This document shows, in pieces, positions 34,386 to 46,226 of a stretch of DNA of 64,000 nt. This DNA comes from Pyropia yezoensis (taxonomy: Eukaryota; Rhodophyta; Bangiophyceae; Bangiales; Bangiaceae), in assembly GCA_009829735.1 (NCBI GenBank), contig CM020618.1:28000894-28064893 (forward strand). The letters run 5' to 3'. The notes under the pieces are model-generated. The model was not told the origin of the DNA. It made no database searches and was given only the letters and a program-made list of their open reading frames with translations. Each line of letters opens with the position of its first letter. Positions within the stretch are counted from its first letter, which is position 1. The translations under genes were made by a program, and so were the position numbers.

Positions 34386-37300
34386 ATGTCTTTGAGTGCG
34401 GTGAACTCACGGTGGAAAGAGACTCTTGGAGCCCGTTTACGTATCGACCAACCAGAACAAGGCGTGTGCATACTTTGCAGGACAAAATCCGTATTTCTTC
34501 AGACTTCACGAACACATCACACTCCCACGGCACTTGAATGATACATGCTGCTCCTTATCCCTACTTGGAAGCTCCGTAGTCCTGCGTGTACGGTGGGGTA
34601 TTTTTGCCAACAACCGTGATGAAGTAAATAGAGGAGGGGAGATTGTGCCATGAGAGATGCTGTGTATCTCCTTGTGCACGATCTGCGGTGGGGCCGGCGC
34701 ACCATGCTCGCCACACACAGCAATTCTGCTCACTGCAAAGCGTGTCCACAGGTGCGGGGCGCGGGTGTGACGAGAGCTGGTTGCCAAACTGGGGTGAGCT
34801 CGTTGTCGGACTGCCCCATTGTCCTGCACTCCGTCGACCGATCACGGATATTGCTCGCGAGCGGGAGGATTGATCCTCAACCCCGGACTCGGCGGCTGGA
34901 ACGGCGTGTGTCCTCTATGCCTGGGGCGCGCGTGTTTCCGTCGTCCGTGTGTACCTTGGCGTGGGTGTGCACCGGGGTCATCGCTTTTCGTTGGCGAAGC
35001 CACGTGGTTCATCTGAGTTGCAGTGCGTTGCAATTGTCAATGCACGGAGATGCAATGTGCTACACAACGGCGGTGAACAACTGTGATGATCGATTGTCCT
35101 GTGTTCGACTGCGGGGAGCAGTTTGTGTACTCCATTTTATTGGGTCGCCACCTACGGAGGCGCCATGCCTTTGATGGGCGACGTCCCGTCGACGATCCCG
35201 GGAATGCTCGTGGAGAAGGCTGCGGTGATGCCGATCCAGTTGGAGGCGCAGCAGGCGGGGGCGATACAGTCGGTGGCGGTGGTGAAGATGCTGGTAGTGT
35301 GGCTGGAGGTGGTATGGGCGAAGAGGATGGAGGCCCTCACCCTAACGATCTTGGAGACGACTGTGCAAGCTCGGTCGGGACAAGTGACGGGTGAGAGCAG
35401 TGACTCGGATGGATTCATGGACGAGGATCGCAGTGAACCTGGTGACGAGACGGACGAGGAGGGGGTACTACCAAGCGATGACACTGGTTCAACTGTCGCA
35501 GAGGAACCTGTGGATCCATGCGAATGGGGCAGAAGGCGAGTCGTGGAGGATCACGCCTTGTCCAAGTTGTACGTCATCATCCCGACTGTGGGCATCGGGC
35601 AGAAGGCGAGTGACGACGTGGAGGATCACGCCTTGTCCTTGTACTCCCTTGCCGCTCGTCATCATCCGGGGGAAGTGGATATTGGAGCAGGCGACCGGGC
35701 CTCGTTGTGCGGGCAAGTGTGGGACTACTACACGCACTGCCGTGCGCCAGCAACTCCGTGTATCACCCTGCAACGTTTGCTTCATCCCACACGCACGTGT
35801 CTGCATTTAGGTCTCCTGCAACGAGACAGTTCTTGACGTTTGTACGTCTGGTGGCACTGGTGTGTCGAAGGGTGAGGTCGCCCGGCTCTATCGCCTTTGT
35901 CGACGGGTCGAAGACGGGACCGGCTCGACTACCAGACCCATCAAGGACGCCTTCAAGTCTCCAACCGCCATCAAAGAGGCTGTTCAGAAGGAGAAGAAGC
36001 GACTGTTGCAGTCGCTTGGATGGAAGGAGGCCGACGCTCCTACCGTGCTTGGACCGCAGGGATCATCTTCCGCAGTGGCATGGCGGAGGTCATGAAGGCA
36101 GTCGCCTCGGCACCAGTTATTCGTTGGGAGCGTGGAGGTGGTACCTGCAACTGTCGAGAGGGTGTGCGCTACGACCGACCCAACTGTGATACAAGCAAAG
36201 GCAGTGTGTTGCAAGGCGACCCAAGCAATGTCGAGAGTCCTCGGGTTGAAAGAGGTTGCCGCGCTTGCACTCCTGAACTCGACGAGTGTGGCGAGCCGCG
36301 GCTTTCACCGATGCAGAACGACGACGTGTTACGTGACTGCTTCGATGGGAAAGCGTACGAGGCCCAGAGAGCCGATGTGCTCAAAGTTCTCGGCATGGGT
36401 GCGCTCATGTTGGCCTTGGCTCTTTACTCGGACGGTACTGTCGTGACCACCTCTGGAGGTAAGACATGCCACTTGCCACCTTTGGCGACCATTGGGTCAT
36501 TCTGCAGTATGTGGCGCCACAGCTTCGTCAGCGTTGCGTTGATACGTATGTGCGTCGCCTTGTATTGTGGAGGTGTTGCATCGACTTGCATTTTGTTGTA
36601 TCTTGTTGCGTTGCACGATGTGTACCGTACTGACATCGTGTCCGCATATTTGGTCACCACCATGCCTTTCCACAGGTGTGTCTGCTTACCCGATAAGAAT
36701 GAGGATTATGAACTTGTTGTCGCGTGTGCCTGTTTGGGTGACTGTGGCATATGTTCCACAGGTGTGGGCAGACTTCCAGAAGTGCTCGGCATCCAACGCC
36801 GCTGCAGCGCGTGCGCAGGTGTTGCAGCACACGCTCAACCTGGCCTTTGGCGACCTTGCGTGCGAGTCACTTCGGCGTTGCAGTTACCATGCTGGACGGT
36901 ACGCAAGGCATTGTATCGCCTCGCGTCGTACTGTATGTCAGTGATCAGCTGAGGAACGAGACATTGTGTGTCTGAAGAGGCACGGTACGGCCTTCAGCTG
37001 TACACCTTGTATGGCTCCTTTAAGCAGCTGTGGTCGTCGGCCGAGTGTGCCACACAAGCAGCGCAACGTGTTGAAGATGGTGGGCAAGCAACTCAAGGGA
37101 GCTCGAATGAGAGGGTCCTATGGTGCGGGTGTCGTGATTGATGCAATGGGAGATGAAGTATAGTATCCACTGTATCGTACCTGCACTGGCAGCTGGGCGG
37201 GTCTGGGCTCCGGGTGTCTTCTGCTCTACAAAATATTCGGATTCGACCGCCTGCATGTACGTTTACCATTTCGTTTATGTTTGTGTGGGTAGTGTGCTGT

Positions 37301-37607
37301 TGTTGATTGTATGTCGCTGCATGTCGCTGTCTTCCGTACGAGGTAACTGTGTATGTTTGTCATTCCCTGTATGTTCTTGCCACTTACTAATCATGTACGT
37401 GACGAGACAGACGTCCCACCGCAATGCACTCTTTGTTATGGCCTGGTCGTCTCGTTCGCCAGGTGATCGATCTTGGTATCTGTCGGGATCTGACAAAGGG
37501 CGTGTACAACTACGCGAAGGCGACTGCGCGACAGGGACTTCTCCTCCATGGGACAGACACCGAGTCGATACGTCACGCTAACAAGCGGTTCCGCTTCGCG
37601 TGCCGCA
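34386..37607 (+). pseudogene. CACTA/Plavaka-like transposase, copy B (cut by assembly gap)
   Basis: N-terminal frames carry zinc-finger-like pairs: VCILC near 34470, CTIC and CPLC motifs, and CPVFDC...GRHLRRRH from the ATG at 35086 (Cys-x4-Cys-x12-His-x4-His), followed by an acidic Gly/Asp/Ser stretch. The core exon ends at 36458 in LALYSDGTVVTTSGG. Intron 36459-36675 (GTAAGA...CAG) leads to VSAYPIRMRIMNLLSRVPV and VTVAYVPQV. Intron 37257-37462 follows DRLH, and the last exon starts VIDLGICRDLTKG before the N gap at 37608. Single-base G-run differences against copy C break the frame in places (for example after TSDG near 35394). In the family such proteins are nuclear DDE transposases that cut and move their own element. 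How the N-terminal exons join is not resolved. Confidence 0.68.
36459..36675 (+). other. Intron present in copies B and C, absent in copy A
   Basis: A 217-bp intron, donor GTAAGA, acceptor CCACAG, splitting a Gly codon in the TTSGG|VSAYPIRM region. In copy C it is 43222-43439. Copy A is contiguous here (SSGAVSAYPLRM). Confidence 0.72.
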
Positions 37608-38107
37608 NNNNNNNNNNNNNNNNNNNNNNNNNNNNNNNNNNNNNNNNNNNNNNNNNNNNNNNNNNNNNNNNNNNNNNNNNNNNNNNNNNNNNNNNNNNNN
37701 NNNNNNNNNNNNNNNNNNNNNNNNNNNNNNNNNNNNNNNNNNNNNNNNNNNNNNNNNNNNNNNNNNNNNNNNNNNNNNNNNNNNNNNNNNNNNNNNNNNN
37801 NNNNNNNNNNNNNNNNNNNNNNNNNNNNNNNNNNNNNNNNNNNNNNNNNNNNNNNNNNNNNNNNNNNNNNNNNNNNNNNNNNNNNNNNNNNNNNNNNNNN
37901 NNNNNNNNNNNNNNNNNNNNNNNNNNNNNNNNNNNNNNNNNNNNNNNNNNNNNNNNNNNNNNNNNNNNNNNNNNNNNNNNNNNNNNNNNNNNNNNNNNNN
38001 NNNNNNNNNNNNNNNNNNNNNNNNNNNNNNNNNNNNNNNNNNNNNNNNNNNNNNNNNNNNNNNNNNNNNNNNNNNNNNNNNNNNNNNNNNNNNNNNNNNN
38101 NNNNNNN
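37608..38107. other. Assembly gap, exactly 500 N
   Basis: A run of 500 N, a typical placeholder for a gap of unknown size. It separates the two copies of the 6.1-kb segment. Confidence 0.99.
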
Positions 38108-40255
38108 TGCTTTGTCTTCGCCACCGCCTTCGCCGGTCGGGAGGCGCTTCCGCAGGTGTCTGTTTCATCCGTGTCAGCTGGTGCCTGTTTCTCCGTGCTC
38201 GCCTCCTGAGAAAGTACCATGGCGAGGGGATCAAGCAGGACGCGGGGGGGGGGGGGGGGGGGAATGCTCGAGAGGGGCAGTCGGCGGACGGTGGACAGCC
38301 AAAGTCTTACGGAAGACGGAGAGGGAGTAGGGTCAGTCCCCTGAATACATACAAACATACAACACATTGCACGCAACACAGCGCATTGCGTGGGCCTGCA
38401 CCCGACCGGGCAGTATCGCCAAGCACACCACAGCAAGCAGAACAAAAGTGTAAACGTACCTGTTGGTTCTGCTTCGCCACCGCTTTTGGCGGACTGCGCA
38501 CGGATACCAGCTTGGCTCTACGGCGTGAGGTGAAAGCTGCAACCGCCATCGCGGATGCGACCGCCTTTGCAGCCCGGCGCGCAGGCGCGACTGGCTTCTT
38601 CACCGCAGACTTCTGTTGAGAAGGGACAAAAGACAGGGAGGGTGATGAACGACATTCCAAAGAACCAGAAGCAACGTGAAACAGTTGCGGGGAGCAGGGT
38701 TGGCTGGCAAGTCAGCACATAATTTCCCTCCAACGAGCAGGGTCACGCGCACCATAACAGCACAGCATGTCCAAGACAAGCAAAAAGCATGGAGTGGTGC
38801 AGTTGTCGAGGCGTACCAGTTGCTTCCCTTTGCCCACGGCCTTCCGCCGCATCGGTGGCTTTCGACCACCTGTCTTCTTGGTCTGCTACGCTCTAGACAC
38901 GGAGGCCAGTGAAGACAACGAGGCGATCATGGCGCGTGGAGTGACGGTTAGCATGTGATACAACAACTGGACCCAGGATTGGAACTGGCGCGTCGCGAGT
39001 TGCACAGAGATACAATGAGACGTGGCGAAAGGCAATCCCGTACAATGTGACACGGGTCAGACACAACAGAATCCAACAAACACAACGCAGTACACAATAT
39101 GTCCATACCTTCACCGTGGCAGCCGACCTCAACCGTTGTCGCGGGCTTACGGTCCGCTTCTCAGCGGCTGTTGGCGTTGGTACAGGGGGCGCCGTCCCCC
39201 GATGAGTCTCCCACAACGGTATCAGCAGGCACAACGGCCGGGGACCGTCTCCATCGCGGGGTGCCGTATCTGCTGCTTCCACACCATCAAGTGGTGCTTT
39301 GTCGGGCCTGCTCGTCGTTGCCAACAGCGACTCCGGCGTCACCAAAAACGCCGCCTGTGCCGTCATCGGTCACTTCCCCAGCGTCGGTTCCACCGCCACC
39401 GTCCTGGTTTAGCGGCAGCGTCAGCGCGCTGGCCGCGTGCGCCGCGCGCAACGCGTCGGTTGCCCCTTCCGGGGTGAGGGTCGTCTGCCTCATCCCGGTG
39501 TCACTACCCTCAGTGTCCGTGAAGGGATGACCCGGCGGCCGCGCAGTAGTTGCAACTGTCGACAGGAGGGGCGTCGTCACAGGGGGCGTCACCACCGGCA
39601 AGTCAGCGCCGTCGCCGCCGCCGCAGGACTGGCCGAAGAGGCGACTGGCCGCCAAAGTGGCTGCCGCCTCCAGCCGCACGGCCTCCGACTCGATCGGCGC
39701 GGAAGGCGCGGCCGACGTCGTCGCCGCTGCCCCACTCGGTGTCGCCGTGGGCGTTGCCGCCGGGGCGAGCACGGCCCCTGGCGCGGCCGCCGTGGTAGCC
39801 GCCGCACAGACCGGCGCGGTGGGCGGGGACGCCGCCGTCCGGGTCGGGGTGGCGGGCCCGGCCGCCGTGCTTGCCGCCGCCAGGAGTGGCGCCGTTGACG
39901 CCTCCGCCTCGGTACCCGCCGCACAGACCGGCGCTGTAGGCGGGGACGCCGCCGTCCCGGTCGGGGTGGCGGGCGCGGCCGCCGTGATTGCAACCGCCGA
40001 CCAGATCGTTGCGGTGGGCGCGGCCGTCGAGGTTGCCACTGCCGACCCGATCGGTGCGGCGGGCGCGGCCGCCGAAGTTGCCGCCGCCGTCTGGACCGGG
40101 GTGGCGGGCGCTGCCGCCGCAGTATCCGCCTCGCAGACCGGCGCGGTTAGCGGGGACGCTGCCGTCCGGGTCGGTGTGGCGGGCGCGGCCGCCGTGGCCG
40201 GTAGTGCCCCGGTCCCCGGGCCCGCGCGTGAAGCATCGTTGTCCGTTGTGTCCGT
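38108..40255 (-). pseudogene. Duplicate 5' part of the unknown multi-exon gene
   Basis: Repeats the 5' exons of the 28599-33650 gene: Ala/Pro/Thr-rich exon (ends at 39109), short Lys/Pro exons and part of the fourth exon, cut off by the N gap. Extra bases in G runs (for example near 39235-39307) break the first exon's frame where the upstream copy is intact. It has no 3' exons. It is most likely an assembly duplicate rather than a second gene. Confidence 0.6.
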
Positions 40256-40700
40256 GGGGGGGGGCGCGTGTGGGCAGCTTGCTGTTGGGGCAGTATCGGC
40301 GTAGTTGTCGCAGGGGGCAGATCGGTGCGCGTGGGGTGGGGGAGGGGGGGGTGGAAGGGGGGGGGGGGGGGGGGGATGTCATCACGTGAGTGTGTGTTGC
40401 AGGCCCTCGAACAGCAAGTACGTGCGCTTCACCACAGGTACAGGCGCTTGAGCTGTGGGATCGGCGCCTGGCACGGTACACGCAAGGACGAAGGCCCGCT
40501 GTCTTGACCTGTTTCGGCGTGTGACTCCTTCAAGGGCCAGCGACCTGCTGTTGTGCCCTGTGTTGCACCGGCCAGGTATGGGGCCACCCTGCGACGCCTT
40601 GCAGGGGTGAACTCGCTGTATGCCCCTCAGTGGCTGTCGGGGAGGGTGGCTGTGTGGTGCATTGCAAGGTCCAGTGGGAGCTCCGAAGGGGTGTGTGCCA

Positions 40701-40740
<40 letters not shown>

Positions 40741-40957
40741 GGGCAGGGGGGAGGGGTTGGTGCCCGCAGCTATTGTGTCCACAAATAGGTGTATGCGGGG
40801 CCAGTTCGTGGTGGCGGATTGCAGTGATTGGTCGGACGAGCGAATATAACGTGGAGCTTGCTCGACCGGGTGTCCCGATCAGATTCTCTGCGGTCACAGC
40901 TCTAAAATGAGACACGTACTTACAAAACGTTTTTTGTGATTAACGACATGTAACAAC

Positions 40958-40967
40958 TATATAAAGG
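40958..40967 (+). promoter_or_regulatory. TATA box-like element of copy C
   Basis: TATATAAAGG, 24 bp before the ATG at 40991, identical to the one preceding copy B. Confidence 0.5.
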
Positions 40968-42135
40968 ACTGTAAGTTATTAACTTCGTCTATGTCTTTGA
41001 GTGCGGTGAACTCACCGTTGAAAGAGACTCTTGGAGCCCGTTTACGTATCGACCAACCAGAACAAGGCGTGTGCATACTTTGCAGGACAAAATCCGTAGT
41101 TCTTCAGACTTCACGAACACATTCACACTCCCACGGCACTTGAATGATACATGCTGCTCCTTATCCCTACTTGGAAGCTCCGTAGTCCTGCGTGTACGGT
41201 GGGGTACTTTGCCAACAACCGTGATGAAGTAAATAGAGGAGGGGAGATTGTGCCATGAGAGATGCTGTGTATCTCCTTGTGCACGATCTGCGGTGGGGCC
41301 GGCGCACCATGCTCGCCACACACAGCTATTCTGCTCACTGCAAAGCGTGTTCACAGGTGCGGGGCGCGGGTGTGACGAGAGCTGGTTGCCTAACTGGGGT
41401 GAGCTCGTTTTCGGACTGCCCCATTGTCCTGCACTCCGTCGACCGATCACGGATATTGCTCGCGAGCGGGAGGATTGATCCTCAACCCCGGACTCGGCGG
41501 CTGGAACGGCGTGTGTCCTCTATGCCTGGGGCGCGCGTGTTTCCGTCGTCCGTGTGTACCTTGGCGTGGGAGTGCACCGGGGTCATCGCTATTTTCGTTG
41601 GCGAAGCCACGTGGTTCATCTGCGTTGCGGTGCGTTGCAATTGTCAATGCACGGAGATGCAATGTGCTACACAACGGCGGTGAACCACTGTGATGATCGA
41701 TTGTCCTGTGTTCGACTGCGGGGAGCAGTTTGTGTACTCCATTTTATTGGGTCGCCACCTACGGAGGCGCCATGCCTTTGATGGGCGACGTCCCGTCGAC
41801 GATCCCGGGAATGCTCGTGGAGAAGGCTGCGGTGATGCCGATCCAGTTGGAGGCGCAGCAGGCGGGGGCGATACAGTCGGTGGCGGTGGTGAAGATGCTG
41901 GTAGTGTGGCTGGAGGTGGTATGGGCGAAGAGGATGGAGGCCCTCACCCTAACGATCTTGGAGACGACTGTGCAAGCTCGGTCGGGACAAGTGACGGTGA
42001 GAGCAGTGACTCGGATGGATTCATGGACGAGGATCGCAGTGAACCTGGTGACGAGACGGACGAGGAGGGGGTACTACCAAGCGATCACACTGGTTCAACT
42101 GTCGCAGAGGACGCGTGTGCTGCGACCTGTGGATC

Positions 42136-42516
42136 CATGCGAATTGGGGCAGAAGGCGAGTCGAGCGAGCCCGCGGACAACGTGGAGGATCACGCCTTGT
42201 CCAAGTTGTACTCCCTTGCCGCTCGTCATCATCCGGGGGAAGTGGATATTGGAGCAGGCGACCTTGGGGCCTCGTTGTGCGGGCAAGTGTGGGACTACTA
42301 CAACGCACTGCCGTGCGCCAGCAACTTGAATGGGGGCAGAAGGCGAGTCGAGCGAGCCCGCGGACGACGTGGAGGATCACGCCTTGTCCATGTTGTACTC
42401 CCTTGCCGCTCGTCATCATCCGGGGGAAGTGGATATTGGAGCAGGCGACCTTGGGGCCTCGTTGTGCGGGCAAGTATGGGACTACTACATCGCACTGCCG
42501 TGCGCCAGCAACTTCA
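42136..42516 (+). repeat. Tandem duplication of a 63-codon block in copy C
   Basis: Two successive copies of about 189 bp starting gcagaaggcgagtcgagcg. Both read GAEGESSEPAD and end near YY(N/I)ALPCASN. In copy B the same place is a scrambled shorter version, as if the repeat collapsed in assembly. Confidence 0.7.
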
Positions 42517-45411
42517 TGTATCACCCTGCAACGTTTGCTTCAACCCACACGCACGTGTCTGCATTTAGGTCTCCTGCAACGAGACAGTTCTTATGCCACG
42601 TTTGTACGTCTGGTGGCACTGGTGTGTCGAAGGGTGAGGTCGCCCGGCTCTATCGCCTTTGTCGACGGGTCGAAGACGGGACCGGCTCGACTACCACACC
42701 CATCAAGGACGCCTCCAAGTCTCCAACCGCCATCAAAGAGGCTGTTCAGAAGGAGAAGAAGCGACTGTTGCAGTCGCTTGGATGGAAGGAGGCCGACGCT
42801 CCTACCTTGCTTGGACCACAGCGGATCATCTTCCGCAGTGGCATGGCGGAGGTCATGAAGGCAGTCGCCTCGGCACCAGTTATTAGTTGGGAGCGTGGAG
42901 GTGGTACCTGCAACTGTCGAGAGGGTGTGCGCTACGACCGACCCAACTGTGATACAAGCAAAGGCAGTGTGTCGCAAGGCGACCCAAGCAATGTCGAGAG
43001 TCCTCGGGTTGAAAGAGGTTGCCGCGATTGCACTCCTGAACTCGACGAGTGTGGCGAGCCGCGGCTTTCACCGATGCAGAACGACGACGTGTTACGTGAC
43101 TGCTTCGATGGGAAAGCGTACGAGGCCCAGAGAGCCGATGTGCTCAAAGTTCTCGGCATGGGTGCGCTCATGTTGGCCTTGGCTCTTTACTCGGACGGTA
43201 CTGTCGTGACCACCTCTGGAGGTAAGACATGCCACTTGCCACCTTTGGCGACCATTGGGCTCATTCTGGAGTATGTGGCGCCACAGCTTCGTCAGCGTTG
43301 CGTTGATACGTATGTGCGTCGCCTTGTATTGTGGAGGTGTTGCATCGACTTGCATTTTGTTGTATCTTGTTGTGTTGCACGATGTGTACCGTACTGACAT
43401 CGTGTCCGCATATTTGGTCACCACCATGCCTTTCCACAGGTGTGTCTGCTTACCCGATAAGAATGAGGATTATGAACTTGTAGTCGCGTGTGCCTGTTTG
43501 GGTGACTGTGGCATATGTTCCACAGGTGTGGGCAGACTTCCAGAAGTGCTCGGCATCCAACGCCGCTGCAGCGCGTGCGCAGGTGTTGCAGCACACGCTC
43601 AACCTGGCCTTTGGCGACCTTGTGCGTGCGAGTCACTTCGGCGTTGCAGTTACCATGCTGGACGGTACGCAAGGCATTGTATCGCCTCGCGTCGTACTGT
43701 ATGTCAGTGATCAGCTTGAGGAACGAGACATTGTGCGTCTGAAGAGGCACGGTACGGCCTTCAGCTGTACACCTTGTATGGCTCCTTTAAGCAGCTGTGG
43801 TCGTCGGCCGAGTGTGCCACACAAGCAGCGCAACGTGTTGAAGATGGTGGGCGACCATCTCAAGGGAGCTCGAATGAGAGGGTCCTATGGTGCGGATGTC
43901 GTGATTGATGCAGTGGAGATGAAGTATAGTATCCACTGTATCGTACCTGCACTGGCAGCTTGGGCGGGTCTGGGCTCCGGGTGTCTTCTGCTCTACAAAA
44001 TATTCGGATTCGACCGCCTGCATGTACGTTTACCATTTCGTTTATGTTTGTGTGGGTAGTGTGCTGTTGCTGACTGTATGTCGCTGCATGTCGCTGTCTT
44101 CCGTACGAGGTAACTGTGTATGTTTGTTATTCCCTGTATGTTCTTGCCACTTGATAATCATGTACGTGACGAGACAGACGTCCCACCGCAATGCACTCTC
44201 TGTTATGGCCTGGTCGTTTCGTTCGCCAGGTGATCGATCTTGGTATCTGTCGGGATCTGACAAAGGGCGTGTACAACTACGCGAAGGCGACTGCGCGACA
44301 GGGACTTCTCCTCCATGGGACAGACACCGAGTCGATACGTCACGCTAACAAGCGGTTCCGCTTCGCGTGCCGCACCCATCACGTCCCCTCTGTGGCCCCC
44401 GGCTACTTCATTAAGCCGGGTGTGTTGCAAGCCACGCTGAAAGGAAAGGAGCACCGCGACGCTGTGCATTTCCTGCCTTTTGCGGTTTCAGGCTTGTTTG
44501 GGCGAGGTGCGCCCGGTCGTCGATTCCATGGGATATTGACATGGAGCATCTGTGAGCTGGCAGCGCTGCTCAGGGACTTCTTCGATCCGCGGGCGAAGAC
44601 GTGGCGCGATGCCAAGGACCTGTGCGAGCGGTTTTCAGATTGGGTTGAGAATGACTTCCACGAGCTGTTTGGCGAGACCAACACGAGCAAGGTGCATCGC
44701 ACTGTATCTCATCTCAAAGATGAGTTCTTGTTGCGCGCGAGTGTGATTGGCGGCAACACAGGCGCAAACGAGGCGCTGCATAAGTACGTGAAGCGGGCCT
44801 TCCAGCTCACCAACAAGAACCGCGGACATGCAGCGCTACAGATGGTGTTCGCTGAGCAGATATTGACCCTCATCTCGCCTTTGGAGGCGGAGCAGAAAGC
44901 AGTCAGGCGGGAGGGCAACCGGCGCAGGCGGGTAAGGACACGCGGCAGGCCGTGCTCAGCTGGTGACCTCGCGGTTGACCTAAGCCTGCCTAAGCTCTGC
45001 GACGCATTGCAATGTGATGCATCTGACTGTGTCGTCTTGCAGTCCGGTGTGTGGCTCTCGGAGGAGGTGCCGCGAAAGGCGGACGGACGTCGGTCGACTT
45101 TATGGGCGACAGCCAATCTCAAGGGCCGTCCTTGGTTTGACTGGGTGAACTACCGGGCGTACGACGGCTCGGAGCGATACGGACGAGCCCGTGTCTTGGT
45201 AGTGAGCCTGAACGGGTCGGTCCGCAGAACTGTGGTCGTCGAGCGCGCAGAAGCAACAACTGCAGTACCGGACTGCCCTTTTTCTGCCTATGGGTGCACC
45301 CGGCTGCGTTGGGTCCATCAGCAGGGTTGTACTGAGGCAGACCTTGAAGCCATTGATTTGAGTGCCATTACGAAGGTGCTCTGTGTTGAGCTCGACTGGG
45401 ACGATTGGGTG

Positions 45412-45416
45412 ACGCG
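45412..45416. repeat. Target-site duplication, left (ACGCG)
   Basis: ACGCG directly before the LTR. The same five bases follow the other LTR at 50436-50440. Confidence 0.9.
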
Positions 45417-45884
45417 TGTGGCAAAAACCACTCGCACACACAGTACCCAAGTTGGGGCGGTGTGCGAGGGCTGCCTCCCGTGTCGGGGGAACCGGAAGAA
45501 GTGCAAGTCGCACACACTCTATCCCTGTTGTGGGGCAATCCCCCCACGGACAAACAAGAAGATGGTGTGTGGTCCAACAGTTTCTTGGTCGGGACGGGGA
45601 CGCAGGGCCAAGCCCCGCTGTCCCTCCCCTTATCCCCCCAGGGTCCACTCAGAATCTCGCCACTCAGAATCTCCCACCCCAGCACCTGCCCACCGGGCCA
45701 CACGAAAATTCAAGACGATAAATGCAGAAAACCCTCAAATCCAAGTTGGATTTACTACTAAGCTAACTATCCCGAACTTAGGGAATATGGACCCAAATGC
45801 AGGGGGAGGAACGGATCAGGCTAGTGGCCTGCCGCCCCTTGCATGGCACGTGTTGCCCCCTACCTGGGGGTCAATACTGCCACA
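45417..45884 (-). repeat. 3' LTR (468 bp)
   Basis: Downstream LTR of the minus-strand element. By eye it matches the other LTR with no obvious differences, which suggests a fairly recent insertion. Confidence 0.9.
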
Positions 45885-45897
45885 CTCCCCTCTCCTC
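45885..45897 (-). promoter_or_regulatory. Polypurine tract
   Basis: GAGGAGAGGGGAG on the minus strand, directly upstream of the 3' LTR, where plus-strand DNA priming occurs in LTR elements. Confidence 0.75.
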
Positions 45898-46226
45898 AGT
45901 TCCGACCGACCCGGTCGGCCCTGTGAGGGGGTGCGTAAACGCACGTCTCGGCGTTGGGGGGGGACGCGACTTGCTGTCCCCCATCGAGTACGTAACGCGG
46001 ATGTGGAGGCGGTCACGTTGACCGCCCCTCTCCTCAAGCTTGCCCACTCGGCAGCTTGCTCTCCTCGGTTCACACTTCACCATCACCACCACCTCCCCTT
46101 CACCTTCCACTGGGCCGCCCCACGCTGGGGAGGCCACCCGTATACCCACGATCCGAGTCCCTCTCAACTCGAGGCGGGTCTCGTGCTGCGATAGCCAGAG
46201 CGTCTCTCCCCAACTTGGGGAGAGCC

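Larger units (their letters stand above)
31498..37607. repeat. Large duplicated segment, upstream copy (ends at assembly gap)
   Basis: This 6.1-kb segment matches 38108-44374 base for base over long stretches. Differences are mostly 1-nt changes in G/C runs plus one collapsed tandem repeat (about 35510-35760 versus 42120-42530). It ends exactly at the N gap and its partner begins exactly after it. Confidence 0.9.
38108..44374. repeat. Large duplicated segment, downstream copy (starts at assembly gap)
   Basis: Partner of 31498-37607. The first base after the gap is already inside the match, at the second-last codons of exon 31595-31494 of the unknown gene. The match continues to the point where the upstream copy runs into N. 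Confidence 0.9.

Noticed and set aside
44230..46194. Single 667-codon protein running from transposase into the LTR
   Set aside because: The part after 45416 is LTR and spacer sequence; the true continuation is at 50441.
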